Assembly: GCA_964624235.1 (NCBI GenBank) | Contig: CAZUXY010000005.1 | Location: forward strand, 1 to 64,000 | Direction: 5' to 3' | Length of the DNA: 64,000 nucleotides | Source: CAZUXY01 sp964624235 | GTDB taxonomy: Bacteria > Spirochaetota > UBA4802 > UBA5368 | Shown: one piece after another, positions 8,763 to 16,954 of the stretch | Layout: the number at the start of each line of letters is the position of its first letter | How positions within the stretch are numbered: the stretch's first letter is position 1 | The notes under the pieces: model-generated | Told to the model about the DNA's origin: nothing | Seen by the model: only the letters and a program-made list of their open reading frames with translations | The model's database searches: none | Translations under genes and position numbers: made by a program

Positions 8763-10201
8763 AAAAAAACCTCTCTATAGTTACTTAAAACAATTCATAA
8801 AAATTAGATACTCATTTAATCCATAACCCTATTACCTTTTTCCATATCTTCATACGAGTTCGCTCAAAACCATTAGCCACAATTCAACACTCTACCTTAA
8901 ATTTTTTCAAAGGGAAAACCTCAACCCACGGCTCCATCTATTCACACCCACACCCCACCTCCACCAACCCACACCTCTACACTCTGCTATATCATGATCC
9001 CACCGGGGAAGAGGCCCAAGGTCGCGGGGCGGCAACGCTGCAGTAATGTTCGGCAATCCCCGGGCAGGGAACGCGCGCAGTCATTGCTTTTCCACACATC
9101 ACATTCATCCTGAAAGTCAATATCTTAAAACCCGGATTTCCCGCGTAACGATAAAAAAAGAGCCTTTATGGTCATTCATGGGCCTTTGTTGTAAGGAAAA
9201 ACCTTACAACCCTTTAGGGTATTTACCTAAGGCGTGCCCTCACACCGTCCGGACCGCATTAACACTGCACATCACGAAATACCTTCCCGGTGATTCTGGT
9301 GAGTGACGTTAGTGCGATAGTTCTTTCGGTGTTGCCGTGTGTATTGTATGAAAAACCCGGTATACCACAACCCGATGATATAGTATACATTGAGTGGGAA
9401 AAAAGCTCTACCCTGAAGGTCGATCTTGGGGAATGGAATAAAAGACAAAATTCTTTTACGGGCCTGAGCTTCGTTCCTCGTGATTGAAGGCGGACTATTC
9501 GATGAGGTGTTATGCTTCGGTCCCCGGCTGGCCCCTTGCGTCGTCGAACATTCGTGGCACCCTCAGCAGCAAAATGCGGAGACAAGCGACGGCGCTGGAA
9601 CCGCCGGAACTGGTAACGGAAGTGAAGGAAGAACTGGAAAAGGCCTTAAATAACTACAACATATAGTACACAGCAGATGTTGAAATAGATACATAGAAAG
9701 GTTTTCCCGCACCCGCCTGTAAGCAAAACCCCTTACAACCTGTCCGCCCATGAGGTCACATTCACTCGTTGCCGATAGCTTTTCCCCTCCGACAGATCTC
9801 TTATTTCCGGCCTGTTTCCGGCCCACTCCCGGCCCACTGGTGGCCTGGTGGAGCCAAAACCCGGCTTCTAAGGGCCTGAAGGTGGCCGACGCTACGCCAA
9901 CGCTACGCCCACTGGTTCGCTACAGGTCCGCTACAGACGCATGGATTTATGTAAAAGAACTACCCTGAAGTTCTATCCTGGGGAGAGAGGACGGAAGGAT
10001 TAGATTCCTCACCCCTTCGGGGATTCGGAATGACAGGGACACGAACCGGTTCCCTTGAAGAATCACCCCTCGCCTTTACAAGGAGAGGGGCCGGGGGTGA
10101 GGCGACGGCCAGGACGGCCTAGTGCCGGCGTTGCGACACGAGGTCGCGCCGTTAGCCGGCCGATGGTCACGGATGACCGATAAGCGTTCGACCGACTGCG
10201 C
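8763..10201. other. Gene-poor flank between the cas operon and the metabolic island
   Basis: No convincing gene is visible in these 1.4 kb. The part next to cas5 is AT-rich and should contain the cas promoter, read leftward. A perfect hairpin (TTGTAAGG, 5-nt loop, CCTTACAA) lies at 9189-9209, and a similar one (TGTAAG/CTTACA) at 9719-9737. Two short plus-strand open frames, 9290-9487 and 9484-9666, overlap as TTGA. The first contains a protein-like stretch (DDIVYIEWEKSSTLKVD) that I do not recognise; it may be a gene remnant. The right end carries the palindromic element listed separately. Confidence 0.6.
10063..10178. repeat. Palindrome-rich extragenic element
   Basis: Several stems follow one another. 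A hairpin at 10063-10100 pairs TCACCCC with GGGGTGA, with an inner arm pair closed by TACA. GCCGGC at 10124-10129 pairs with 10155-10160 and encloses GCGAC (10133-10137) / GTCGC (10143-10147). GGTCA (10165-10169) pairs with TGACC (10174-10178). This looks like a dispersed REP-like element, but only one copy is present here, so repetition in the genome is inferred. Confidence 0.45.
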
Positions 10202-10576
10202 TCACTCCTGGTAATTATACCATCGCACACCGGTAATTTTGCCGTCGTCGGCAGACTCGAACCTCAGCTGCTCGCCGCAGAGCACGTCGGTGATGGTCGC
10301 CAGCAGCGACGCCACCGACAGCCCGTCGATGCACACGGCCCCCCGGCCGTCCCTGACCGTAAGGCCTTCCACGGGGCTGTTCTCCCGGCGCACATGGAGC
10401 ACCAGTTCGGGGTAACGTTTTTCCATGTCCACCAGTTTTTCCAGCACCTCCCTGTCTGAAAAACAGAACACGCGGTTGAGGTTGTCGTGGGGTATGCGGG
10501 TCGTTGAAAACAGTTCATTCATAAGTTCACACAACCGCTGTTTTCTCATTTCCATGACCTGCTCGGCCGGGTTCAT
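10202..10576 (-). CDS. Hypothetical protein, 124 residues
   Basis: I do not recognise this family. The frame opens with an amphipathic, charged helix (MNPAEQVMEMRKQRLCELMNEL) and continues as a small alpha/beta protein without signal peptide, membrane segment, Cys pair or obvious catalytic motif. It is GC-rich and codon use looks like that of its neighbours, which supports it being real. It lies on the same strand as the DUF819 gene but 392 bp away with a strong hairpin between, so it is probably transcribed separately or is the tail of that unit. Confidence 0.55.
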   Translation of the reverse strand: MNPAEQVMEMRKQRLCELMNELFSTTRIPHDNLNRVFCFSDREVLEKLVDMEKRYPELVLHVRRENSPVEGLTVRDGRGAVCIDGLSVASLLATITDVLCGEQLRFESADDGKITGVRWYNYQE

Positions 10577-10968
10577 AAGGCCCTCCAGTTTTTTTTAATT
10601 TACTCTTGCCGCGACAGGCTCCGGGCGCGCGCATTCCGGCGATTCCCAGTCATACTTCACGAAATTCCGCGGTTATTATGTTCTGTACAAGGATGACAGG
10701 CCGGGCCGGGATTCGTCCCGGCCCCTGCGGGGACTCTCGTGCGCACCGGTACACCTTCCTTCCCTCTCAGGTGATGCTTTTTTATCGCGTGAAACTTGCC
10801 GCTCACGTATACAGGTAGCACCGTGTTGTTATAAAACGCAAACATTTTTACCGGGCGCCGCAGGTTTACCGAAAAGAAGGGAGGAAGAAAGGTGCCGGAG
10901 GGCGGCCGCGGCGGGGGATATGCCGCTCTTCCCCCTGCCTTTCCGCCCATCGGAAAAACGGCGTAAGG
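10577..10968. other. Intergenic stretch with one strong hairpin
   Basis: No gene is supported. A perfect 9-bp GC stem with a TTCG loop lies at 10703-10724 (GGGCCGGGA / TCCCGGCCC). It could end the leftward transcript of the metabolic island, but no T-run follows on either strand, so a rho-independent terminator is not shown. Confidence 0.55.
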
Positions 10969-12144
10969 CTATCCGCCGAAAAAGCCTTTGAGAAAATACG
11001 CGACCCCTATGCCCAGGTAGTTGCCGATGACCCACCCTAAAATCCCGGTGGTAATCCCCGAGATGATCACGTCGCGGTTCTTGAGCGCCGTCGCCACCAC
11101 CGGCACGAAGGGCGGCGAGAATATCGCCGCGATGGAGGTGATGATCACCGTGTCGCTGTCGATCCTGAAAATTGCCGCGAGCAGCACATGGAGCAGCAGG
11201 CAGCCGTAGACCACGATACCGGTGAAAACCAGTATGGAAGGCGCGGCTGACACAAGTCCCTTCAGGTCGGCCAGCGAGCCCACCACCAGGCAGAATATCA
11301 GGATGATGTACTGGCCCAGGTGGAACGTCATTTTAATGTTGCGCACCTTCGGCACAAAGGAACCCGCGATACCCAGCGTGGTGATCGAGAGCATGAGCGC
11401 CGCCATGTTGAACTCCTTCGGCGTTACGGTATACACGCCGTACGATACCGCGAATATCAGCATCGAAACACCCAGGGCCCCCACCAGCGGCGCAAAGACC
11501 GGCCGGGTGAAAATGCCGCGGTAGTCGTTGAAATCCTGCAGTTCAACTTCGCACGATTCCGCCGCCGCGGCCCTGTTCCCCCGGTCCGCGGGCGCGCAGA
11601 AGGGCGGCAGAATACGGTTGAACAGGCGCTGCGCGTAGGTGAGTATGAAGAGAAAGTACGGCGTGCACATCAGCATGTCGGCGGTGTTGGTGAGCACGAT
11701 CACGTGCTCTTTCGCCTGCAGGCCCAGGCCGATGGCGTTGAGGTTCACGCTGCCCCCCGTGTAGACGCCGATAAGCATCCCCGCCACCTTCCAGCTCTCT
11801 TCTACGGTGTCGCGGAATATCATATAGGCGACGAAAACGGCCGTTAATACCGCGATGACCACAAGAAGAAAAGAGAGAAAGGTCTTGCCGGCCAGGCGGC
11901 TCCACCGTTTGAGGTCCAGGGAGAAGAGCAGCAGTGGCAGCGCCAGGGGAACGGTGATGTTCATCATGTTGCTCTGCACCGGCTGCGCGCCGGCGGGCAC
12001 GACCCCGATGTTGGCGATGAGCATGCCCGCCGCGTAGCAGATCAGGGCCGACCCCACCTTGTCCGCGGCGGGGTACCTGCGGCAGCAATTGATCACCAGC
12101 GCCGGAAAAGCCAGAAAGAATACCGACAGCAACACCTGACTCAT
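10969..12144 (-). CDS. DUF819 family membrane protein, putative transporter
   Basis: This 391-residue protein is hydrophobic throughout, with roughly ten to twelve membrane segments. It matches what I know of DUF819 (YjcL-like) proteins, including the central MLIGVYTGGSVNLNAIGLGL segment and a following TADMLM. These proteins resemble carriers of small organic acids or amino acids, but their substrates are largely unknown. SD GGGAGG precedes the ATG. It is the last gene of the leftward island, 63 bp after the ThDP enzyme, so it may import the substrate or export a product of that pathway. Confidence 0.82.
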   Translation of the reverse strand: MSQVLLSVFFLAFPALVINCCRRYPAADKVGSALICYAAGMLIANIGVVPAGAQPVQSNMMNITVPLALPLLLFSLDLKRWSRLAGKTFLSFLLVVIAVLTAVFVAYMIFRDTVEESWKVAGMLIGVYTGGSVNLNAIGLGLQAKEHVIVLTNTADMLMCTPYFLFILTYAQRLFNRILPPFCAPADRGNRAAAAESCEVELQDFNDYRGIFTRPVFAPLVGALGVSMLIFAVSYGVYTVTPKEFNMAALMLSITTLGIAGSFVPKVRNIKMTFHLGQYIILIFCLVVGSLADLKGLVSAAPSILVFTGIVVYGCLLLHVLLAAIFRIDSDTVIITSIAAIFSPPFVPVVATALKNRDVIISGITTGILGWVIGNYLGIGVAYFLKGFFGG

Positions 12145-12207
12145 ATCACACCTCCCGGTCTTCCCGCGGCAGGCGGCGCCTCCGCGGGGAACTTGTCGTG
12201 TTCATGA

Positions 12208-13902
12208 TCACATCATCAGCTTGAAATGCGGTTCCGCTTTGGTAATGACTTCCACGAGCGACGGTTTACCGCCGTTCAGGGCCGCACTCAACACGTCCTC
12301 AAGCGCCGAAGGGCTTTCCACGCGATACGTGTCGCAGCCGGCGGCCCTCGCGTAGGCCTGGAAATTCGGCGACGGGTACTCTGTGCAGTAGCGCCGCTCG
12401 GGGTTCTGAAAGTCCCGTATGTTTCCCAGCACCGAATTGTTCAGCACCACCCAGGTGACCGCTGCGCCGTACTGTGCGGCCGACTCCAGGCAGTGCAGCA
12501 TCATCATCATTCCGCCGTCGCCGCTCACGCCGATGGCCTTTTTGTGCGGCTGCGTCATCTGCGCGCCCAGGGCCGCCGGCACACCCCATCCGACTCCTCC
12601 GACGCCTCCGGGCGCGAGCACCTGGCCCGCCGCTTTTGAACGGAAGTGGCGGGCGAACCACTGGCGGTTGTTCCCCGCGTCCAGGCAGAGCAGGGTGTTT
12701 TCATCTGAAACGTTTTCCACGGCCTTCACGATCCTTTCGGGCGCGATGGGGCTCTCGTTAGAACCGAACTCCTCGCAGTGGAAGAACCCGGTTTCGGCCT
12801 TGATCTTTTCGATCGCTTTTATTCTTTCTTCCGCGCTGAAGCGCCGTTTTTCAGTCTCTACGGCCTTTATGATCTGCGCCAGTCCTTTTTTAGCGTCGCA
12901 CACGGCGCCCATGGCGGCGCGAAAGGTCCACCCGATGTTCCTGGGCTCGATGTCCAGGTGTATAACGGTTTGCCGCTCGGGATTTATGAATTCACTGGAG
13001 AGCATCTTCGTGTTCTCGGGCGAGAGCCCGGTCCCCACGGCCAGTATCACGTCGGCCTCCTGTATTTTTTTGTTGGCGGCCTTCTGCCCTATGGCCCCCA
13101 TGGTGCCCAGTGAAAGGGGATGGGTTTCGGCCAGGGCGCTTTTGCCCATGTAGCTGGTGGCCACCGGCATGCCCAGGAGTTCCGCGAGCCGCCGCAGCTC
13201 GTCGTGGGCTTTCGCGATATGTACGCCCGTGCCGGCGACGGCCACCGGGTCTTTCGCCTCGACCAGCGCACGGGCGATTGCCGCGGCCCCGGTGTCGTCC
13301 AGGGAGGGCGTGAAGACATCGACCGCGCCATTCAACGGAAGAAGTTTAGGGCTCTGGGTGTCCATGTCCACGGCCATGCCGAAAAGGTTCATGCGGGCGA
13401 CCACGCAGGCCGGTCCGGGTCTGCCGGTCACCGCGTGGCGCGCCGCGAGCCGTATGCCGTGGACCAGTTCCCCCGGCGTGTTGGCGTAGGTGGTGTATTT
13501 GCTCATGGAGCGGAGTATGGTGACCAGGTCGAAGCCCCCGTATTCGCCCGTGCCGTTCTGCCATGGCCCGTACTGCGAGAACCCCCCGTAATCGCTGGTA
13601 TCGGTGATGACGATCATGGGCGAGCCCGCCATGAAGGCCTCCAGTATGCCGAAGGCCGCGTTCGAGGCCATCCATGCGCCCTGGGCGATCACCGCCGCGG
13701 GTTTCCCCGAAAGCCTGCCGTACGCGTCGGCCATGCAGGCCGCGGCCCCCTCGTGCCGCGCGAGTATGCTGGTTATTTTGTCCTTATGCAGGCAGAGGGC
13801 GTCATAGAGAAAGAGCGTCCCTCCTCCCGGCACGCCGAAGGTATACTCGACCCCGCAGTCGATGAGGGTCTCGACCACCGCGTTGATGACCGGTTTGTCC
13901 AT
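12208..13902 (-). CDS. ThDP-dependent enzyme, acetolactate synthase-like
   Basis: This 564-residue protein has the three-domain layout of the acetolactate synthase/benzoylformate decarboxylase superfamily. The PYR domain carries the cofactor-activating Glu51 in ARHEGAAACMADAYGRLSG. The PP domain carries the ThDP/Mg motif, starting GDGG at residue 461 and ending LNNS at about 490. Such enzymes cleave or form C-C bonds next to a carbonyl. The stretch after QGAWMASNAAF differs from classical acetolactate synthases, and no small regulatory subunit is nearby, so a catabolic lyase or decarboxylase is more likely than branched-chain synthesis. SD GGAGGCGAC precedes the ATG. Confidence 0.85.
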   Translation of the reverse strand: MDKPVINAVVETLIDCGVEYTFGVPGGGTLFLYDALCLHKDKITSILARHEGAAACMADAYGRLSGKPAAVIAQGAWMASNAAFGILEAFMAGSPMIVITDTSDYGGFSQYGPWQNGTGEYGGFDLVTILRSMSKYTTYANTPGELVHGIRLAARHAVTGRPGPACVVARMNLFGMAVDMDTQSPKLLPLNGAVDVFTPSLDDTGAAAIARALVEAKDPVAVAGTGVHIAKAHDELRRLAELLGMPVATSYMGKSALAETHPLSLGTMGAIGQKAANKKIQEADVILAVGTGLSPENTKMLSSEFINPERQTVIHLDIEPRNIGWTFRAAMGAVCDAKKGLAQIIKAVETEKRRFSAEERIKAIEKIKAETGFFHCEEFGSNESPIAPERIVKAVENVSDENTLLCLDAGNNRQWFARHFRSKAAGQVLAPGGVGGVGWGVPAALGAQMTQPHKKAIGVSGDGGMMMMLHCLESAAQYGAAVTWVVLNNSVLGNIRDFQNPERRYCTEYPSPNFQAYARAAGCDTYRVESPSALEDVLSAALNGGKPSLVEVITKAEPHFKLMM

Positions 13903-14066
13903 GTCGCCTCCATAGTATTAATTGGTATTATTATCGCGTTGCATTACGTTCACTGAATGAAGCATACCGCATGAGCGTCACGGCGTATACATCACACCGC
14001 CGGGGGCCGCCGGATCCTTCTTTTGGGGCGGTCGCGCATAATCCTGACAGGGAAGACCGACGGTGT

Positions 14067-15299
14067 CTATTTTCCCTTCTTCACCAGTTCAAAACACTCG
14101 TCGGTCACTTCCAGGGTGCGCTCGATATCTTTCGCCGTGTGTCCCATGCAGACGAACCAGTTGTGGTGCGGATGCAGAAATATGCCCCGTCTGGCCGCTT
14201 CCCCGCAGAACAGGCGGTTCACCGAATAGTCGTCATCACCCTCGAAGCGCATGAAGGGCATGGCGGGCGGCCCGGTATAGACCACCTTCAGCCCCTTGCG
14301 CGCGGCCTGTGACAGCAGGCCGTTCTTCAGCAGGTCGCCCAGCTGCCGCAGTTTATCGGGCACGTTATCCCGGTTGATGACCCCTATGGCCGCCACGGCC
14401 GCCGCCATGGGCACCGCGGCGAAGAAATGGGTGCCGCTGAAGAACACCGCTTCGGCGGCCTGTTTCACGGCGGCTTTACCCATTACCGCCGCGATGGGAT
14501 AGCCGTTGGCCATCGCCTTCCCGAAACAGACGATATCGGGGTCGATGCCGTAGAGCACGTGGGTCCCTTTCTCGTGCATGCGGAATCCGCAGCGGATGTC
14601 GTCCATGATGATGAGCACGCCCTCACGCCGGCAGAAGGCTTCCAGTTCGCGGTAAAACCCCTCGGCGGGCAGCACCTGGTCGGCCATGGCGGGATGGTGA
14701 TGGGGTGTGAGCATGACCGCGGCCACGTTCCCCGGGTTCTTCTTCACAATGGAGGTGAACTCGTCCAGGTCATTGAACGCGAAGTCGGTTACGTGCGCCC
14801 GGTATTCGTCGGGCACGCCGGCCTTGCCGTGGGAGCACCAGAAATGGGACCCGTTGTAGGCGCCGCGCACGGTAATGATCATTTTCCGCCCGGTGTACTG
14901 GCGGGCGATGGAGGTGGAATAGGTGGTTACATCGGACCCGTTTTTGCCGAAGGCCACCCAGTCCATGCCCTCGATCTGCGCCACCATGGTTTCGGCCAGT
15001 ATGTTCCAGCGGTCGGTGGGCAGCGTGAACGAGTCGCCCCTGCGCTGCTGCTCCAGCGCCGCGTCGTCCACCTCCTTATGGTTCATCCCCAGCACGTTGG
15101 TGCCGAAGGAACACATGTAATCGATGTATTCGTTGCCGTCGACGTCCCACACGTGGGAGCCTTTGCCGTGGGTAAAAAAACAGGGATATGAACCGTAGGT
15201 CAGAAAATGCGGACTGCGCGGCCCGTAGATACCGTTGGGCACTATTCTTTTCGCCTCCTCGAACATACGGTATGATGTGCTCATGTCATAGGTTTTCAT
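14067..15299 (-). CDS. Class III aminotransferase, glutamate-1-semialdehyde aminomutase-like
   Basis: This 410-residue PLP enzyme has fold type I features: Asp in IIMDDIRCGF at about 233 to hold the pyridine nitrogen, and the Schiff-base Lys261 in CFGKAMANGYP. The start at 15299 is chosen because AGGAGG lies 6 bases upstream; an open frame continues 57 codons further but lacks homology-like sequence. The family includes glutamate-1-semialdehyde aminomutase and many omega-amino acid transaminases. Between a flavoprotein pair and a ThDP enzyme, with no other tetrapyrrole genes, a catabolic transaminase making an aldehyde or keto acid is the better guess. Confidence 0.87.
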   Translation of the reverse strand: MKTYDMSTSYRMFEEAKRIVPNGIYGPRSPHFLTYGSYPCFFTHGKGSHVWDVDGNEYIDYMCSFGTNVLGMNHKEVDDAALEQQRRGDSFTLPTDRWNILAETMVAQIEGMDWVAFGKNGSDVTTYSTSIARQYTGRKMIITVRGAYNGSHFWCSHGKAGVPDEYRAHVTDFAFNDLDEFTSIVKKNPGNVAAVMLTPHHHPAMADQVLPAEGFYRELEAFCRREGVLIIMDDIRCGFRMHEKGTHVLYGIDPDIVCFGKAMANGYPIAAVMGKAAVKQAAEAVFFSGTHFFAAVPMAAAVAAIGVINRDNVPDKLRQLGDLLKNGLLSQAARKGLKVVYTGPPAMPFMRFEGDDDYSVNRLFCGEAARRGIFLHPHHNWFVCMGHTAKDIERTLEVTDECFELVKKGK

Positions 15300-15352
15300 C
15301 GCGTCCTCCTTTCTGAATGTGCAGGCCGCTTCACCCCCAGGGCTTGCCGCCG

Positions 15353-16954
15353 TTACCGCAGCAGGTAGGGGATCTCGACCCAGATGGCTTTTTCGGGACA
15401 TTCGATCTCGCAGGGCAGGCAGAACCAGCAGGTGCGGTGCATCCCGAAGGCACCTCCGCATGAATAGCACCGCGCGGCCTCTGCGCGGGCGGCTTCGGCC
15501 TTCAGCGTTCCTTCAATCTCTTTGAAGTCCCCTTTCCCGCCGAAGCGCCGCCGCGGAACCTTCGCCCTTTCCCGGGACACGCCCCCGGCGGTGTCGATCT
15601 CGTAGTCCCGCACCACCGGTCCTTCGTACGACCTTCCGAAACCCAGGTGTTCGCCGTTAAGAAACCTGTCCGCCGATTCCGCCGCCCGCCTTCCCGAAGC
15701 GAACGCCTCCACCACCGAGGCGGGCCCCGTGGCGCAGTCACCCGCCGCAAACACCTTCGCGACGGCGGTCTGTAGCGTCAGCGTATCGAAGGCCGTATCG
15801 ATACCCAGTTTTTTGAACAGGCCGTCGTCAGGGCGCTGGCCCGCCGCGATGATAACGGTCTCGGCTTCCAGCGTCATGGTCTGGCATGAATCAAAGCAGG
15901 GATTGAACCGGCCCTGGTCGTCGTACACGCCGCTGCATCGCTGAAATTCTATCGTTATGGTCATTCCCCTGTCCGACTGCGCCCGCAGCGGCCCCCAGGA
16001 AGCAAGCGTCGCGACCCCTTCCGCACGGGCGTCATCGAGCGCCCAGGGGAATGCCGGCATCTCTTCCTCCGATTCAAGACACACCATGGTCACCGAACGG
16101 GCGCCCAGGCGCAGCGCCGATTGGGCCGCGTCCACCGCGACATTACCCCCGCCAATCACGACAACCCGTTCCCCGATCTTCGGCGGCCGGCCCGTGCGTA
16201 TGCTCCGCAGAAAATCCAGGCCGTAATGCGCCTTCCCGGGATCGAGTCCGAAATCCAGCTTTCTGCTTTCGCCGCACCCCGTCGCAAGCACCACCGCATC
16301 ATATTCTTTCACCAGGTCCGAGACCTCCGGATCGCGTCCGATCATGATACCCCCCCTGAAGTCGACTCCCATGGACATCACACTACCGGTCTCCCGCCGC
16401 ACCACGTCGACCGGCAGGCGGAATTCGGGGATCCCCCACCGCAGCATGCCGCCGGGTTCCGGCTCGGCGTCGTAGAGCGTCACGGCGTGGCCCCTGATCC
16501 TGAGATCGTGGGCGGCCATCAGCCCGGCGGGACCCGCGCCGACCACGGCGACCTTCTTCCCGGTGTCAACGCCGGGAACCGGCGTATAGGGACGCTCCAT
16601 GCCGGCGGTATCGGCCAGGTAGCGCTTGAGGGCCCTTATGGATACCGCGCTCTTTTCAGTGACGTTGTGATGGCATTTCTCTTCGCAGGGCTGCGAGCAG
16701 ATCCTTCCCAGTATCCCGGGAAACGGAAGCGTTTTATACAGCACGTCCAGAGCTTTCCCCTCCTCGCCGCGGGCGATGAGGTTCACGTACCCGCGGGCGT
16801 TGAGCCCCAGGGGGCAGGCGCCGCTGCAGGGCGGGAGCTTCAGACGCAGGTTGTCCAGTATGCACCTTTCCACGCATTCCCCGCACGCGACGCATTTCGC
16901 GTTGTCCACGGTGATGTTGTCGGTCAGCGCCATGAGCATGTTGATGTTTTTCAC
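15353..16954 (-). CDS. GltD-like FAD/NAD(P) oxidoreductase with Fe-S domains at both ends
   Basis: This 533-residue protein has an N-terminal ferredoxin-like CVACGECVERC at about residue 21, then the DUF3400-type Cys pattern (CSGACPLGL, CSQPCEEKC) of glutamate synthase small chains. An FAD GxGxxG (VVGAGPAGLMAAHD) follows, then a NAD(P) site (VVIGGGNVAVDAA) and the closing AAGDCATGPASVVEA. A second Cys cluster ends the protein (CYSCGG to CEIECPEKAIW). It should pass electrons between NAD(P)H and a partner, probably the flavoprotein encoded just upstream. The GTG start overlaps that gene's stop (GTGA) and has SD GGGAGG. No gltB is present, so glutamate synthase is unlikely. Confidence 0.88.
   Translation of the reverse strand: MKNINMLMALTDNITVDNAKCVACGECVERCILDNLRLKLPPCSGACPLGLNARGYVNLIARGEEGKALDVLYKTLPFPGILGRICSQPCEEKCHHNVTEKSAVSIRALKRYLADTAGMERPYTPVPGVDTGKKVAVVGAGPAGLMAAHDLRIRGHAVTLYDAEPEPGGMLRWGIPEFRLPVDVVRRETGSVMSMGVDFRGGIMIGRDPEVSDLVKEYDAVVLATGCGESRKLDFGLDPGKAHYGLDFLRSIRTGRPPKIGERVVVIGGGNVAVDAAQSALRLGARSVTMVCLESEEEMPAFPWALDDARAEGVATLASWGPLRAQSDRGMTITIEFQRCSGVYDDQGRFNPCFDSCQTMTLEAETVIIAAGQRPDDGLFKKLGIDTAFDTLTLQTAVAKVFAAGDCATGPASVVEAFASGRRAAESADRFLNGEHLGFGRSYEGPVVRDYEIDTAGGVSRERAKVPRRRFGGKGDFKEIEGTLKAEAARAEAARCYSCGGAFGMHRTCWFCLPCEIECPEKAIWVEIPYLLR

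Noticed and set aside
9290..9666. Two small overlapping frames as a gene pair
   Set aside because: No good SD and no recognisable family; kept only as a possible remnant in the description of the flank.
10703..10724. Rho-independent terminator
   Set aside because: The stem is strong but no T-run follows on either strand.
13120..13956. 278-codon plus-strand frame opposite the ThDP enzyme
   Set aside because: It is a shadow of a GC-rich gene; the opposite strand has complete family motifs.
14067..15299. Tetrapyrrole enzyme HemL
   Set aside because: The family fits, but no other heme genes are near and the island context points to catabolism.
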